DNA from: Rhizophagus irregularis
Lineage: Eukaryota > Glomeromycota > Glomeromycetes > Glomerales > Glomeraceae
NCBI RefSeq assembly: GCF_026210795.1
Contig: NC_089455.1
Span: 868,001-932,000, forward strand
Length of the DNA: 64,000 bases
Reading direction: 5' to 3'
Shown here: positions 49,430 through 62,200 of the stretch, piece after piece
How positions within the stretch are numbered: position 1 is the first letter of the stretch
Layout of the letters: every line of letters begins with the position of its first letter
Notes under the pieces: generated by a model
Told to the model about the DNA's origin: nothing
Seen by the model: the letters and a program-made list of their open reading frames with translations, nothing else
Databases searched by the model: none
Position numbers and translations under genes: made by a program

Positions 49430-50278
49430 TATATAAAAAAACTGAAATTCACAAAATTACAAACATTCTCCTTTCCACTATATATGATAATATTAAAAAG
49501 TTAAGTAAGGATAAGACAGTGAGTCAAAATAAAGGAAGTGGTCGTCCAAAGAAAATTACTGGCAATTTTTCCAAGTCCCTTGGGCAAAGTATCTGAAGAG
49601 ATACATCAGTTTCAATTAGGATCCTGGCCAAAAAATTAGGCCAGATGAGCTTTGAAGTATCTTATGTGATAGTTTTAAAATATTTAGTCACCTATAGATA
49701 TAAAAATGCCAGGGGTAGCTGTCTTACTGTAATACTTGTAATAGCGTATTGAATGGGTACAAAAGCATATCAATAATGATTGGAGCAAGACCCTATTTTT
49801 GGATGAAATAGCCTTCCAATTCTTCTGGAATACTGTGAAATGCTGGCATAAAAAAATTCAGCCAGTACACCTTATACCAAAAGACAAAACAAAAATTTTT
49901 GCATAGGGCAGATTTTATGTAATGGGCAAAATAAGTTTTGTTGAATAATGGATGCCAAATTTTATGTTGAAATCATTGAAAATCATATTCCAGAGATACA
50001 CAATGCTTGGAGATGATTGGAGACTTCAGCAAGACAATAACCTGAAGCACACAAGCTATCTTGCTAAAGAATTCCTCAAAAACAATATCCCAGAAGTTAT
50101 AGACTGGCCTTCAAATAGTCCTGACTTAAATCCAATAGAAAATTTATGGGTCATTGTTAAGGGAAATATGGAACGCCAAATGCCAAAAAATCTTAATGAA
50201 TTAGAGAGATTTATGGAAAAGAAATGGTCAGTAATTCCAGAAATCATGATAAAGAATCTAGCCAGTTCAATAAAATGA
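49430..50278 (+). pseudogene. Dead Tc1/mariner transposase
   Basis: Plus-strand frames, broken by stops and shifts, read in order: NKGSGRPKKITG (linker), IEWVQKHINNDWSKTLFLDE (first catalytic Asp region), then from about 49952 WRLQQDNNLKHTSYLAKEFL and VIDWPSNSPDLNPIENLW, the second and third acidic regions of Tc1-type DDE transposases, ending LASSIKRRCELIIKNNGE. Only the last 108 codons are open. At least two stops lie upstream, so it is inactive. Confidence 0.8.
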
Positions 50279-50334
50279 CGTTGTGAGCTCATTATTAAAA
50301 ATAATGGAGAGCAAATCTCCTATTAAATTATATT

Positions 50335-50630
50335 AGGACCCCGGATATCTAATATAAAGGTCATAATGGACTTTTGGCCAAAAACACCCCTTTTTGCTGA
50401 AACTCAAAAAATCGTTTTTTGTAAATATCTCAGCATCCAGTAATTCAATTTTAATGAACATTTTTTTATTTTGTAGCCCTCATTTAGCTCTACAATTTAA
50501 AAAAAGTTCATCGAAAATGGGCCACCTGATCTTGAGATATTTACAAAAAACATTTTTGAACCCACCTGAAAAATGGGCCAATCTGCCGAAAGTGTGACTT
50601 ATGACCTGTTTTGGAGATATCCGGGGTCCT
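50335..50630. mobile_element. MITE with GGACCCCGG termini, 296 bp
   Basis: The ends are perfect 16-base inverted repeats: AGGACCCCGGATATCT (50335-50350) and AGATATCCGGGGTCCT (50615-50630). The interior arms (GGACTTTTGGCCAAAA, CAGCATCCAG) are also partly self-complementary. It directly follows the dead transposase, so it could be the non-autonomous or terminal part of that Tc1 family. Confidence 0.7.
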
Positions 50631-51791
50631 ATTATATTATCAAAAAGAACTGGTTTTTAGCTCTCAAATAAAAAAAAATTTCATATATTTTTATATTTTC
50701 AACGTAAAGATATTGCTATTTATTTTATTCCAGTTTTTTTTGTAATATACTGTAATACTATATTTTTAGTTAAGGTTTTTAGTTTACTTAATAATAGATT
50801 TGTTTTAATTTTACATCAAATTTTCTTATTACTAAATTTTTACTTATATACATACTATTTAATATATTTTATTATAAATAATTTTTCACAAGTATATTAT
50901 TATTTTTTATTTTTTCCTATTACTTATATTTATCTTAGTGAATAACTATATTATTATATTATATAAATTAAGTAAATATAAAATAAAAAAATTAAAAATT
51001 TAAAATATATTAAGCATATTAAGAATTAATAAATATATTATAAATTTAAAAAAATTTTAAATTTCATATATTTTTTAATTAGTAGATGTTTAATTATTAA
51101 AAAACTAATTTAAGTAATTATCTACTATTTTATAAAAAATTTTACTTTCGTTTAAATTAAAGTATTTATAGTAACATACTCTTTAAAATTTAGAATTTAT
51201 ATTATATTTAATTATTTTAGTTAATCATTTAAATAAGTAGTTTTAATTCTGCTAAATAACTTTCAATTAATAAAGAAAATTGATTTATTTGACCAATATA
51301 GTAAATTAAAATTATGCTTTAAAATTAATAAATAAAAAAAATAAAATATTTGAATGTTAAAAAATACTTATTTCTTCATAAGTATTTTTGTAAAATTAAT
51401 ATATAAATAGTTTTGATTTACTGAATAATTTTTAATTACTATATAGTTTCAAAATTAAATAACTTGTTTCTGAAAATAAGTAATTTTCCAATTATTAAAA
51501 ATAAGTAATTTATAAACTTTTATAATAAAAAATTAATAAACATAATAAAAAATATTTAAAATTCCTCTATATAATCACACCTTTGGGAAATACCAATATA
51601 TATAATTACTATATAAAAATACCTTTGTATAATCACATTATAGTAAAAGCCTCTATATAGTCACTGATTTTTGTGAAACCAATTAGGTGACTATATAAAG
51701 GTCTGACTGTAGTACTATTATATTTTTTTTTTTTTGCAATATATTATTATATAGTAAGTTTTAACTAAAATATAGAAAACAAAAATATATA

Positions 51792-52752
51792 CAGTCAACT
51801 CCCTCTATAGTCACTCCCGTTATAGTCACATTCTACTATATAGTCACACCAGTTGAATGTTCAAAACACTTTATTATTAAAATCTATCCTATATAGTCAC
51901 AATCTATCTATAGTCACTATCACACCTATCCTCAAAAATCTTATATTAAAAAGAACCATTTATAATCACAGTTATATAAAGAATATATTAAATAACTTGG
52001 CATCTAATAATCGTACAAAGATGTATCATAGCTTGTTAGAATCGTCTCACTGAGATGAATCGAATGGTGGTAGTTTTATCCTTTTGCGATCACTGGCTGA
52101 TGAGTTATTCAACAAAATGTTAAGCATCGGCATTATTATATTTCTTGATTTACGTTTACTGCGCCATTTAACATTTTGCTAAATTTCTCGGTACCTAGTG
52201 ATTGTAAAAAGACGATTAATAGCTCGTTGGAATCGCCTCATCAAGGCGAATCGAATGGTGGTAAACTCATCTCTCTGTGATCAATATTGACAGAGTTACT
52301 ACTTAAAAACCATTTAATATTTTTTAATTTCGGAAATTGATCTAGTGATTGGATTTCAATGTATTTTATACCATTAGATTCGCCGCATTAAGACGAATCG
52401 AATGGTAGTAAGATTGTCTCTCTAGGATCAATATTGGCAGAGTTATTACACAAAAACCATTAATATTTTTTTAATTTCGGAAATTAATCTAGTGATTGGA
52501 TTTCGACGTATTTTATACCATTAGAACCGTCTCATCAAGACGAATCGAATGGCGGTAAGATCATCTCTCTACGATTAATATTGGTGGAGTTATGATACAA
52601 TAAAGTTTTGAGTATAATTTTGGCTAAAATTATGTTAATTTTTGGCCGGAATTATGATATACTAATATAAGAAATTTTTTATATAGTCACATCTCTTTAT
52701 AATCACCAAATATGGACTGTCCCAAATGTGTGACTATAAAGAGAGTTGACTG
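51792..52752. mobile_element. CAGT-ended, TA-flanked element carrying a tandem array, 961 bp
   Basis: The left end CAGTCAACTCCCTCTATAGT and the right end, reverse complement CAGTCAACTCTCTTTATAGT, match well. Both are flanked by TA (51790-51791 and 52753-52754). Subterminal TATAGTCAC words repeat near both ends. There is no transposase. The interior is occupied by tandem units (52043-52610). Confidence 0.75.
52043..52610. repeat. Tandem array with a 147-bp period, four units
   Basis: The core GAATCGAATGG starts at 52057, 52248, 52395 and 52542. The last three units are spaced exactly 147 bases; the first gap is 191. Each unit continues with GGTAAG-like sequence, TCTCTCT, GATCAATATTG, then CTAGTGATTGGATTTC. 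Before each core lies a small hairpin (CGCCTCATCAAGGCG in unit 2, CGTCTCATCAAGACG in unit 4). Confidence 0.8.
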
Positions 52753-53558
52753 TAATTGATTTATAAATTACAATTTATTTAATTATTTAAATATGTAGTT
52801 TTTTTTTGGATTTTTCAGATTTTTATTTAAAAAAAAAATATTACTTGAAATTAAACAACTTTATAATAAAAAAAGTTGTTGAATTTCAGAATTATATAAT
52901 AATAAAAAAAGTTGGTTTCATTAACTAGTAAAATGGTAAAATTATGCTCTAAAGTTAATAAATAGAAAAATAAAAAATAAAAAATAGTAATTATAAAAAC
53001 TATTATATCTTATCTTATAAAAATGTAGATTTACTTAAATATAAGAAATAATTTATATGACCAAAATAGTAAATAATAAAATTATATTTTAAAGTAAATA
53101 TATTTAAATTTTATTTAACAATAATAATACTTAGCTAAACTTTTTTTTTGCCAAAAATTTCAGGTTTGTTATTATATAAAATTATAAAAATATATAAAAT
53201 TATATTACTAACCCTCCTTCAACGAAATCTGCATTCTTTTGATAGCTTTCTCACATACAAGCACCGCTCTTCACCAAAAATTATTTTTACGTCTTCCAAT
53301 GTATAATGATATTTATAGCGATGATGATGAACAAGTATTGGATCTAATGGATATATTAATTTAAGAAAAGAATGTATTAGTTTATATATAATAGTTTTAT
53401 AAATTCTTTTTAAAATATTATATTTTAATATAAATTTAATATAATAATTTTATAAGTAATAACATTTTGTAATTTTCCTTATATTGAAAATAGGATTCCT
53501 GGCTAAAAATAACTTATTATATATAAAGTTTGTATAATACATTACTTAATAGCATATA

Positions 53559-54480
53559 CAGTGTGTAATAAAAAAAACCAGAATATCATTCATATAATAA
53601 AAATGCGTATTATACACTCAAAATAAATCTGATTTTCTTTGTATAAATTGGATAATAAACCTATGTCCAAGATTTATATTATGATATCTTTTAAAATTAT
53701 AATTACTTCATTAATTTTTGAAAAATTTTACTGTAAATATTTACTTTGAATAGAATAATATAATAAAAAAATAAACTAAGATTACAAAGCATTTGAATAT
53801 TGAATTTAAATTAAAAACATTCAAATATTGTTAAAAATAATGTAAAAAAGTTGATACCAAAAAATCAACAGTATAGAAACATTTATGGTAGAATAATAAG
53901 AAATTTACTCTTCAAAATTCCTCAATTTCAATATATAGTAAAAAAGCTAAAAAATTATTTAAATTGCAAAAATATGTGTAGTTCGCTTAAAATAAATCCA
54001 ATTTTTATCATTTAAAATGCAAAATAAATTTGAATATCAGGGCTATATTCTGATATCTTTCATGATCATAATGCTTTTTTACTTCTTGAGAAAATTAACT
54101 ACAAGTGTTGATTTTTGAAGAAAAAATATAATTTGAAATTTGTGAATTTATAATGAATACAAAGTCATTGAAAATTTCTCAAATATTATCAAGACCAATA
54201 GAAAAGTATAAATTAAAAAAAATTTTTTGACTATCTACTGCACTTTATGCAAAGAAATACACATTAATTCTAAATTAGTTATAAAAAAGTTTTAATCTAA
54301 AAAAATTATTATTAAAAGCTTAATTATAAAAAAAATTACTGCATTAATACCATTTTAATTTACTATTGATAAAATCTACAGGTTTTCAGCTTTCGAATAA
54401 GCTATTTTACATATAATTTGGTGTGATCATCATGGTATTACAGACAATTTTTTAATTCTGATTTTTTTTGTTACACACTG
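53559..54480. mobile_element. CAGTGTGTAA-ended, TA-flanked element, 922 bp
   Basis: The left end CAGTGTGTAATAAAAAAAAC and the right end, reverse complement CAGTGTGTAACAAAAAAAAT, are inverted repeats about 28 bases long, each next to TA. The inside is non-coding. The ends resemble those of mariner/Tc1 non-autonomous elements. Confidence 0.75.
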
Positions 54481-56731
54481 TATATAGAGTACTTTAATGA
54501 TATGATAAGTAGTTTATAATTAATTATATTAGAATAGTCATGTAATTCTATACTTTACATATTTTATATTACTTAGATTTATTTTAATAAATTTATAAAT
54601 GTACTGCAATAAAAAACAATTTTATAAGTAATTATTATAATTAAAAATCTATGGAAATATTATAGAATATTAAATTTTAGCATTTCATCTTTTAATTTTA
54701 AATGTTTAAACTATTTCAGTTTTATTAAATAATCAAATATTTTAGTTTTATCTAATATCATTATTTAACATAAATATATAATATAGTAAAAAAAAAATAA
54801 AATTAAAAATTATTAAAATCACTAATGGTAATTAATTAAATAAATTTTTAAATAAAATTAATTAGTAAAATTAAATAAAACTACTTGTTACTATATATGA
54901 TATTAATAATATTAATATAATAAAAGTATTTGCAAAATATTTTATTTTTATATAAAAATCAAAAATAGTATTTTAAATCCTTTTTGATATATTAAATAAA
55001 ATTATAAAGTAGGCAAAAATGTGTATTTACTATATGGTTTTTAAAAGTGTTATAATAGATATATAAAGCCAATAAAGATTTATACCAAAAATATAAAAAA
55101 ATAAAAAAAAATTGAGAATTAGAAAAATTGGTAAAAATTGGCAAATTATTAAAAATTGCCAAGAAGTAATATATTACATATGCAAAAAAATATTAAATCC
55201 TAATAAAAAATATAAGTTAATTATAAAAAGACTTGTGTTAATTATTTAATAAATTTAATTATTATAACTTATTTATTAGTAAATAAGCAATATTTTTTAT
55301 GTATTAAATTATTTATTAGTATTAAAAACTTTAATTATGATTTGTTATTTTTTAAAATATTTCTAATTTTTATTAAAAGTAAAATTATTAAATGTAGTTT
55401 TTTCTTCTTTTTTTATAGCTTATTTGAAATCATTAATATCATTATTAACTTTGATAATAACTTTGAATTTAAGTGATTTGTTTTACCAAAAAATTACAAT
55501 AGGTATCATTATATTACAAATATTAATCAGATAATTAATTATAATAATAATTGCATTAAAAAATTGGGTATTGCTAAATCTTTTTATGGGTAATTCTTAT
55601 TGCAGAGGTAATATTTAGCAATACTCAAAACAATTTATTAAAATAAAATTGTTGAAATTATTATATTTTATTAAGAAATTAGATTGCCAGATTTTCTTTA
55701 TTAATATCTAACCTTTTATTAAATTATATTTATAATAAAAAACTGATTGTTTAATTGATTTAAACAATATAAATAGATTATTTTAATGTTTATATTGTCT
55801 AATATATAAAAATAAAATTCATATTAGAATACCATTTGTATCCTAATAAATATTAGTTTTCTTTTTTGGCCTTAATATTTCATAACTATTTTTGGATATA
55901 ACTAATATGGCATGATTACTGGACCGAAAGAAATTCTGTTTAGAAATCGTTCGAATCATCACATGATTTATCTATCATATTCGGTCACCTCGCGTGACAA
56001 ATATCTAAATTTAAGAATAAACCCCTAGTTGCGAAAAATAATCTATAAAATTACTAGTCCCTAGTCCTAAATGAAAATGATTCTCACAATCATGCCACAT
56101 AACAATAAAAGATTTACAAAAATATTACATCACAACCGATAAGTTTTTTTGCGATTTAATTAATCAGAAATAACGTAGGCTGATCGATTAAAATGATATG
56201 TAAAAAAAAAGTATATAGTTTTTGCTAAAATGAATAAATAATTTGTAAAAGTTCATTTCAGTAATCTTTTACATAATAAAATTTTTTTTTTAAAAAAAAT
56301 ACATATTTATATATTGTTACAAAAAAAAAGTATAAAAAAGAAGAAAACTAAAAACCATGTTTTTTTCAAATTGCGCTAGAGATGAATATGTAAAGCAAGA
56401 AAAATATGTATAATTGTCGTTATAAAAACATACGTTTTACAACAAAATAACCTAAACAAATTAACATAATGTATCAAAAAAAAGCCTATTCCCAGTCACA
56501 CCTCATTTACCATCCAAAATACTAGAATACTAAAATTAATTGTTAAATGTCGATAATTTTGTTCATTTGTTGTTTATCCATGAAGTTGATTGTAAAAACT
56601 AAAATCATTTTATCATATATAAATGAAAATGAACTTACAACAAAATATGTCGCATAAGTCGTAAATTATAGTCCGAATAATAATTATAAATTTATTCCAT
56701 AAATAAATATGTCTAACTTTTTTTTACGTTT
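54481..56731. other. AT desert, no gene seen
   Basis: Mostly A/T with very few G or C. One tiny inverted repeat (TGGGTATTGCTAAAT at 55565 and ATTTAGCAATACTCAA at 55612) may be a mini-MITE. Composition becomes more balanced from about 55900, approaching the 3' flank of the FHA-RING gene. Confidence 0.6.
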
Positions 56732-58435
56732 TCATGATATATTTTCTCTCTCATTTTCATCGATTCTTAATCGATCAACAGCTTTTCCTTTTACTTTCGA
56801 ATTATTTGTCTGCTGATTGGCTAATACTCCTAACACCACATCATCATCATCACTTGCACTTGCTGAAGAACTAAGCTCGTGTAAGGATGACGAACCATTA
56901 TTTTGAGGTTGTCCGGTAGGATTTGTTGAAGGTGAACCCATCGTACCTTCATCTTCTTCAGCAATTTCACCAAGTCTGAGCGAATTATTTAGATTTTGTG
57001 GTGATGGTGATGGTGATCTATTATCGATATCATCGAGAAAAGGCATCTGAGAAGTATCTGAGAGACTCGATGGTAATGTGCGGCCAAGAATTGAATTTAA
57101 ATTGGGATCTTCCCCTTCATCTGATGTGTTCCGATTTCTTGAAGGTATATTTACAGCAGAAGATGATGGAGATGGGGATAAAGCGAACGCTGAATGGCTA
57201 GTATGACCAAACCGTTCATTAATTTCTTCTTGTGTCATAAGATGATTATCTTGTGGGGTAGGAGGTAAAAGCTTATCTGTGTTTAAAGTTTCTATTGTAT
57301 TCGGTGCATTTGATGTTATATATGATGTAGAAGGTACATTACGAGAAGTTATTTCGTTTTGTTCCTCATTCGTATTACTTTTTGCTTCATTTTTCTCGGC
57401 TTCCTCTTGTTCAGCAAGTAATTGTTCCCAATCAACTTGATTATCAATAGGTGCTTCTAAATCTGCATAACTCCGGCAAATTGGACACGAAAGACCTGGA
57501 TGATGGTTAATTAAAAGCGGTCGTATACATTTATAATGGAAAACATGAGAGCAAGGTGCAACGAATAATGCTTGACAAGGGCCAATGCCACATAAACAAA
57601 TACAGCAATCCGTTGTTTGATGTTTAACAGCGTCTGGACCTGTCAATTGTCTTAATTGTTTCAATGCATTAAGACTAAAGGATAAAATTATTCAATTTTT
57701 TTTTTAAAAAAAATGAAAAGAAACAAATTATTATTATAATTAAAAAAAATATTTGAGAATTTTTAGAATTGTTTAATAATATTTTAAACAAGCTTACTTA
57801 AATGGATTAAGTTGTCTTTGCCATGAACGATTTAGCTCTATGCGCATTTTTACACATCGATAAATTTCTATTAAAAATGAAAAATATAAGTAAATTTGAA
57901 AATTATAATTGCTAAGATTGATTCGTTTATCTTACCTTCTGTTCCTCCTTGATAGTCAACTCCAAGTTGAACAATATCACCATCTTTTAATGAAAATGGT
58001 TTGCTTTCAACACCTGGAGCAGATAATCTATTGTGGTTAAGGAATGTGCCAGATGATGACTTTGTATCTCTAATTAAAAACTATGTAAAAAAAGAATAAA
58101 ATTTATAACTATAATCTGAATTTCATATTTGATAAATGCGGTACGAATTCGACCAAATACCACACCCTTAACTATTTTCTCCCCATACTAATAAAAATTT
58201 AATTAAATACCTTTCCGTCTTCATTCCAAATTTCTGCATGTCCTCTAGACACAACTTTACTTTTAAAAGTAACTCTATTAGGAACATTAGCTTTATCTGT
58301 AAAACGTCCAATTTTTATAACAACTCCTTCAGAAACTTCACGCTCGATGATGTCGAAATGCAGAGAACGAGGTCCCTCTATATGAGGTACTATACGAATA
58401 GCAGGTGGTTGATCTTGTGGTGGCTGTGGTGACAT
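56732..58435 (-). CDS. FHA-RING E3 ubiquitin ligase (Dma1/Dma2, CHFR/RNF8 type)
   Basis: Four exons: 58435-58211, 58080-57936, 57867-57798 and 57674-56732, giving 460 residues. The FHA phosphothreonine-binding domain (about residues 25-130) shows VVIKIGRFTDK, SRGHAEIW, and TKSSSGTFLNHNRLS. The RING-H2 finger (about 170-214) reads CCICLCGIGPCQ, then CSHVFHYKCIRPL and CPICRSY, with the C-x-H-x2-H-x2-C core. The C-terminal 240 residues are Ser/Asn/acid-rich and disordered. In yeasts Dma proteins ubiquitinate septin and mitotic-exit regulators and act in the spindle-position checkpoint; a similar role here is inferred from domain order. Confidence 0.92.
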
Positions 58436-58680
58436 GTTTTTTGTCGACGTTACAGAATTATTGTATTTTCTAATTCAACTATAGATAGATGTAGGGTTTT
58501 CGTTGTTGGGTTGGTAACTTTTTAGACTTGCGGGGCTAATGGATACACAAAAAAATTTTGCCTATATGATGACATTTGATAGGGCTTTTTATACAGCATC
58601 AAATATTATTATATTATGTATCACATGACATTAGTAAAACGTTGGCACTCCGTGTTAGATTTAGGCATATTTTTTGTTAC

Positions 58681-58854
58681 ATGACACGCAGATTTTACCA
58701 GAATTGGAAGTTTCAAACCATGCAGTATTATGAATTTAATCCCATATATGAATTTATATTGACGCCAAATTTTGAAATGAAGATTGATATGCGTTTAATG
58801 TATGATCGTGAAACTTGTATAATCAGTCTTTCGGTAGCTCCGACAGCTCGATAG
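58681..58854 (+). CDS. Possible small gene or gene remnant, unknown function
   Basis: An open frame from an ATG at 58681 gives 57 residues (MTRRFYQNWKFQTMQYYEFN, then FILTPNFEMKIDMRLMYDRE and TCIISLSVAPTAR). The composition is unlike the K/N/I-rich chance frames of this genome. The frame is open upstream to about 58570, and another ATG-led frame just before it (from 58539, MDTQKNFAYMMTFDRAFY) might be an earlier exon, but I could not find a splice that keeps phase. No family recognised. Confidence 0.25.
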   Translation: MTRRFYQNWKFQTMQYYEFNPIYEFILTPNFEMKIDMRLMYDRETCIISLSVAPTAR

Positions 58855-59230
58855 TCCTCTTTTTTTTTACAAATAAAATATAGCGAAAGCGAATCGGCTT
58901 ATATTTATTTCGAAAGCTATCTTTATTCGAAATTTTAAAATGAATTTTATGATCAATTCGACCTATTTGTTTTCAATCTCGAGTTCGGTCAAAGATCATA
59001 TTTAACATCATCTTGAATAGTTGTTGCATTGATAAACCATTACGTAAGGTTTGACAAAAGATATGACTGACGTTTTTATGATGAACAAATCATCGAATTA
59101 GGCACAATCCAATACTTGTTTAAGATCAAATAAATATATAAAAAAATTAATTTATTTTAAAAAAGAAACAATAGTTAGTTATTCGAGTCAAAATCTATAA
59201 ATTATTATATATTAGCATTATAATTATAGT
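58855..59230. other. Spacer, no gene seen
   Basis: AT-rich 3' flank of the MON2-like gene, with no repeat or protein-like frame visible. Confidence 0.5.
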
Positions 59231-62200
59231 TTAATAAACGCCCAATTCTTCACCGACTTTTCTCAAACATTCTTTTAGTAAAGCTCTGATAGTTTCGTCC
59301 GGTAAGTTAATTGCTTCACATACGACAGGATATAAATAAAATAGATGTGCAATATGTCCAGACAAAACTTGTTTTTTTAATGGATCTATTGAACATATAT
59401 ATTAATTAAAAGTTTGTGTTTATTTAAAATATAAATAAATTGTCAATCGTTAAAAAAAACTTACTGGATTCTGCTTCTTTCTCGTTAACGTCTAAAATAT
59501 TACGGCGAAACTTCAATTTTATTAATTGTTGCAAAATTAATAGAATTTCGTCGTTTCGTACCCTGGAAGAAAGGCTAATGTTTAAATCATGTACTATTAA
59601 CCAATTCGCCCTCTTAAGTGATCAACAAATACATTCCCAACACCACAAAATATATGGTTGAACTGACCTTGAAAATGGCACTTTACCGAGTAAAGGTTGA
59701 TCTGCTGTAAAATTACGAATTACGGAAGCGCATCGTTCCAATAAAATAGGAGCAGCGACTTCAGCTATTCTCTGTCGTATTTCTTGTTCACCAGTTTGAT
59801 CATCCGAACATAAATCAAATAAACATTGTAGACAAGCATACGCAAATCGTTCTCTAGCTACAGGTACAATTTTTGCGGTACTGCCTTCCACTTTTTCGGA
59901 TAATTTCTCTAGAGATTTTTTGGTACGGGATGGTGTTCCATTTGGTATTGGTAAGGGTTTGTTTAAATAATCATTCATAATTTCTTGTCTCTTCACTTCG
60001 GAGAAATATAATTGTGATCCTTCTTGAATAGTTTTTACTAAATCCCTTATTAGATTTTGTGGCACACGAGGACGACCCATATGAACCATTACGTCCGACT
60101 GTATTCGGAATAAAAAATTCATGTCGAAATCTTCATCAGTATCTTGCTGTTCCATCTTGATAGACGTTTGAGGATTACTGGTAAACAATGTATATAATAT
60201 AAATATAACTTTATTTTTAATAAAAATTTTCCCGAATATTGTCAATACAATTTTTACCTGTTAGAAATAAGTGCACCATAAAGGACATCCACCAATTGTT
60301 TCCATGTATTAACAAAACATTCATCTGAAATTACTAATGGAAAAAAAATATATATCTTAATAACTATTATTAATTTTTTTTAATGAATAATAATAATAAA
60401 AAGATTTTTACCGTCACCGAAATTCTCAAGTGCGGTCAATCCGTCTTTTACGATTTCTAATAAAGCTGTAGTCGCAATTTTCCAAAGTTCGATATCTTCA
60501 ACATGCTTTCCCGATGGAGGACAATTATATTTCAACTTCATGGGTACTCCATATGACTAGTATATTGTCAACAAAATCAGAAATATCAACAAAAGAAAAA
60601 TGTTCGAACTTATTTTGATTAAATATTAATTACCTTTATAATTTTTGCGAAAGCCCCCTCAGAGTAAACTCCTTGATCATTAACAAATTTTTTGAACAAT
60701 TCCTTTGCTTTACGCATAGATGTCTTTGAAAAAACAATATAAGTAACTGTCGAATAAGATTTATTTGAAGTAATACCACCACCATTTTCTCTAGGCGAAG
60801 TTGGACTGTTCACAGATTTCTGTGAGCCAATGTGACTGTCCTTAGATTTTTTTTTCCTAGCAACTTCTTCGTCGTCTTGTTTTTTTGTAAAAGCTAAAGT
60901 TATATAATCCGCAAATTCACATAAAACTGCAGCAGGAGCACCTGGAACACTCAAATCAATTCTAGAAACAATATCTAATGCCGCTTCTTGTAATGGAGTA
61001 AGATAATCGTAGTCTGGTCTATAAGAAGGACTTTTGGAATATGCTAATATTCCTTTAATTACTTTAAGTAATCTTCTTATTTCATCTATTTGAAATTTGG
61101 AGCGAATAACATGATAAAGATCGCCAAAAGTTACAATGTAAGCGGTTAAAGTATCTTGAGTAAACTGTGTCGGTACGACACTTATTTCGGCCGGAGAATT
61201 ATTATAATTAACTTCTAAGTCACGAAGACTTGTATCTGATATTGTAATCATACCCGATCCAATTCTCTCCCAAATAATCCAAGCAGTTTGCCACAATGGT
61301 AAAATCTTTTCTTTAAATTCTTCTGTATATTCTTCTGTATGAGCATCATCTGGGAATTGAATTATTGTATTTAAAGATTTAATTGAAGCAATAGCTACTT
61401 CATGGCTCGAATTTAAACAAGAATCTTGCAAATGTGATAATAATAATCCCCATGCTTGTTCAAAATCAGCCAAATTTACTAACATGTGTAAAAAATTTTT
61501 GAAAATTCCTGATATTCCAGTTAATACTAAAACTTTTGTTTCGTCCCATTGTTTATCAACTGTATTTCTAGAATGATGTACCATAAATCCACTGAATTCT
61601 TTTTGTGGAGAAGAAATTTTTTCGGTACTACTATTTAATTGTTGCTGCTGCATTGCTTTAACTGCTCGTTCTGATGCAAGTTTTACAGAATCTAATAAAG
61701 GAAACAAAACTTTCCAAGTGCAAGTATGCCAAGTTTGAGTTTTTAATACTGCCCCATTCATATCAATTGTACGAAATAAAGTTTGATTTGCTCCATTTCT
61801 TACTTCAGGCCTAGTATCAGAGCATATCTTTGAAAGTTGTAATAATAATAACATCCATAGAGCGTTCATTGTTTGAGCTTTCAATTTACCTTGAATTAAT
61901 TGATCAATTTCCTGTTCAACTGTAATATCTTTTTTAGTTTCTGTCGGTTCTTCCTCGACGTTTTCTTTAGCATCTTTTTCTAATTCTGCCCTCTTAGTTT
62001 GAATAAAATCCGAGACATTCCATAATAGACCAATTGCGGTCAAACTAATATTCAGATCATCCATTTGTAAACCAAATGCGCTCAATGTATTGATGCATTG
62101 TTTCAAACACTCGGGTGATAATAATGACAGGAAATCTGTACATATAAGTTGTAAACAGGGAAATGCTACACGAACCAAACCAGAAGTTTTTGTATTTGAA

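Larger units (their letters stand above)
48182..51709. mobile_element. Large CAGT-ended, TA-flanked element, about 3.5 kb, decayed
   Basis: The left end CAGTTAGGTTTCCATATAGT and the right end, reverse complement CAGTCAGACCTTTATATAGT, are imperfect inverted repeats, each next to TA. Subterminal copies of CTATATAGTCAC occur near both ends. The dead Tc1/mariner transposase and a 296-bp MITE lie inside. It may be one old autonomous element with a nested insertion, or two unrelated CAGT ends that happen to face each other. Confidence 0.45.

Noticed and set aside
52043-52610. Tandem array considered as a CRISPR array
   Set aside because: The units are 147 bases with continuous similarity and no short repeat/unique-spacer alternation, and the genome is eukaryotic.
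56998-57201. Plus-strand frame beginning MVMVMV
   Set aside because: Antisense to the Ser/Pro-rich tail of the FHA-RING protein.
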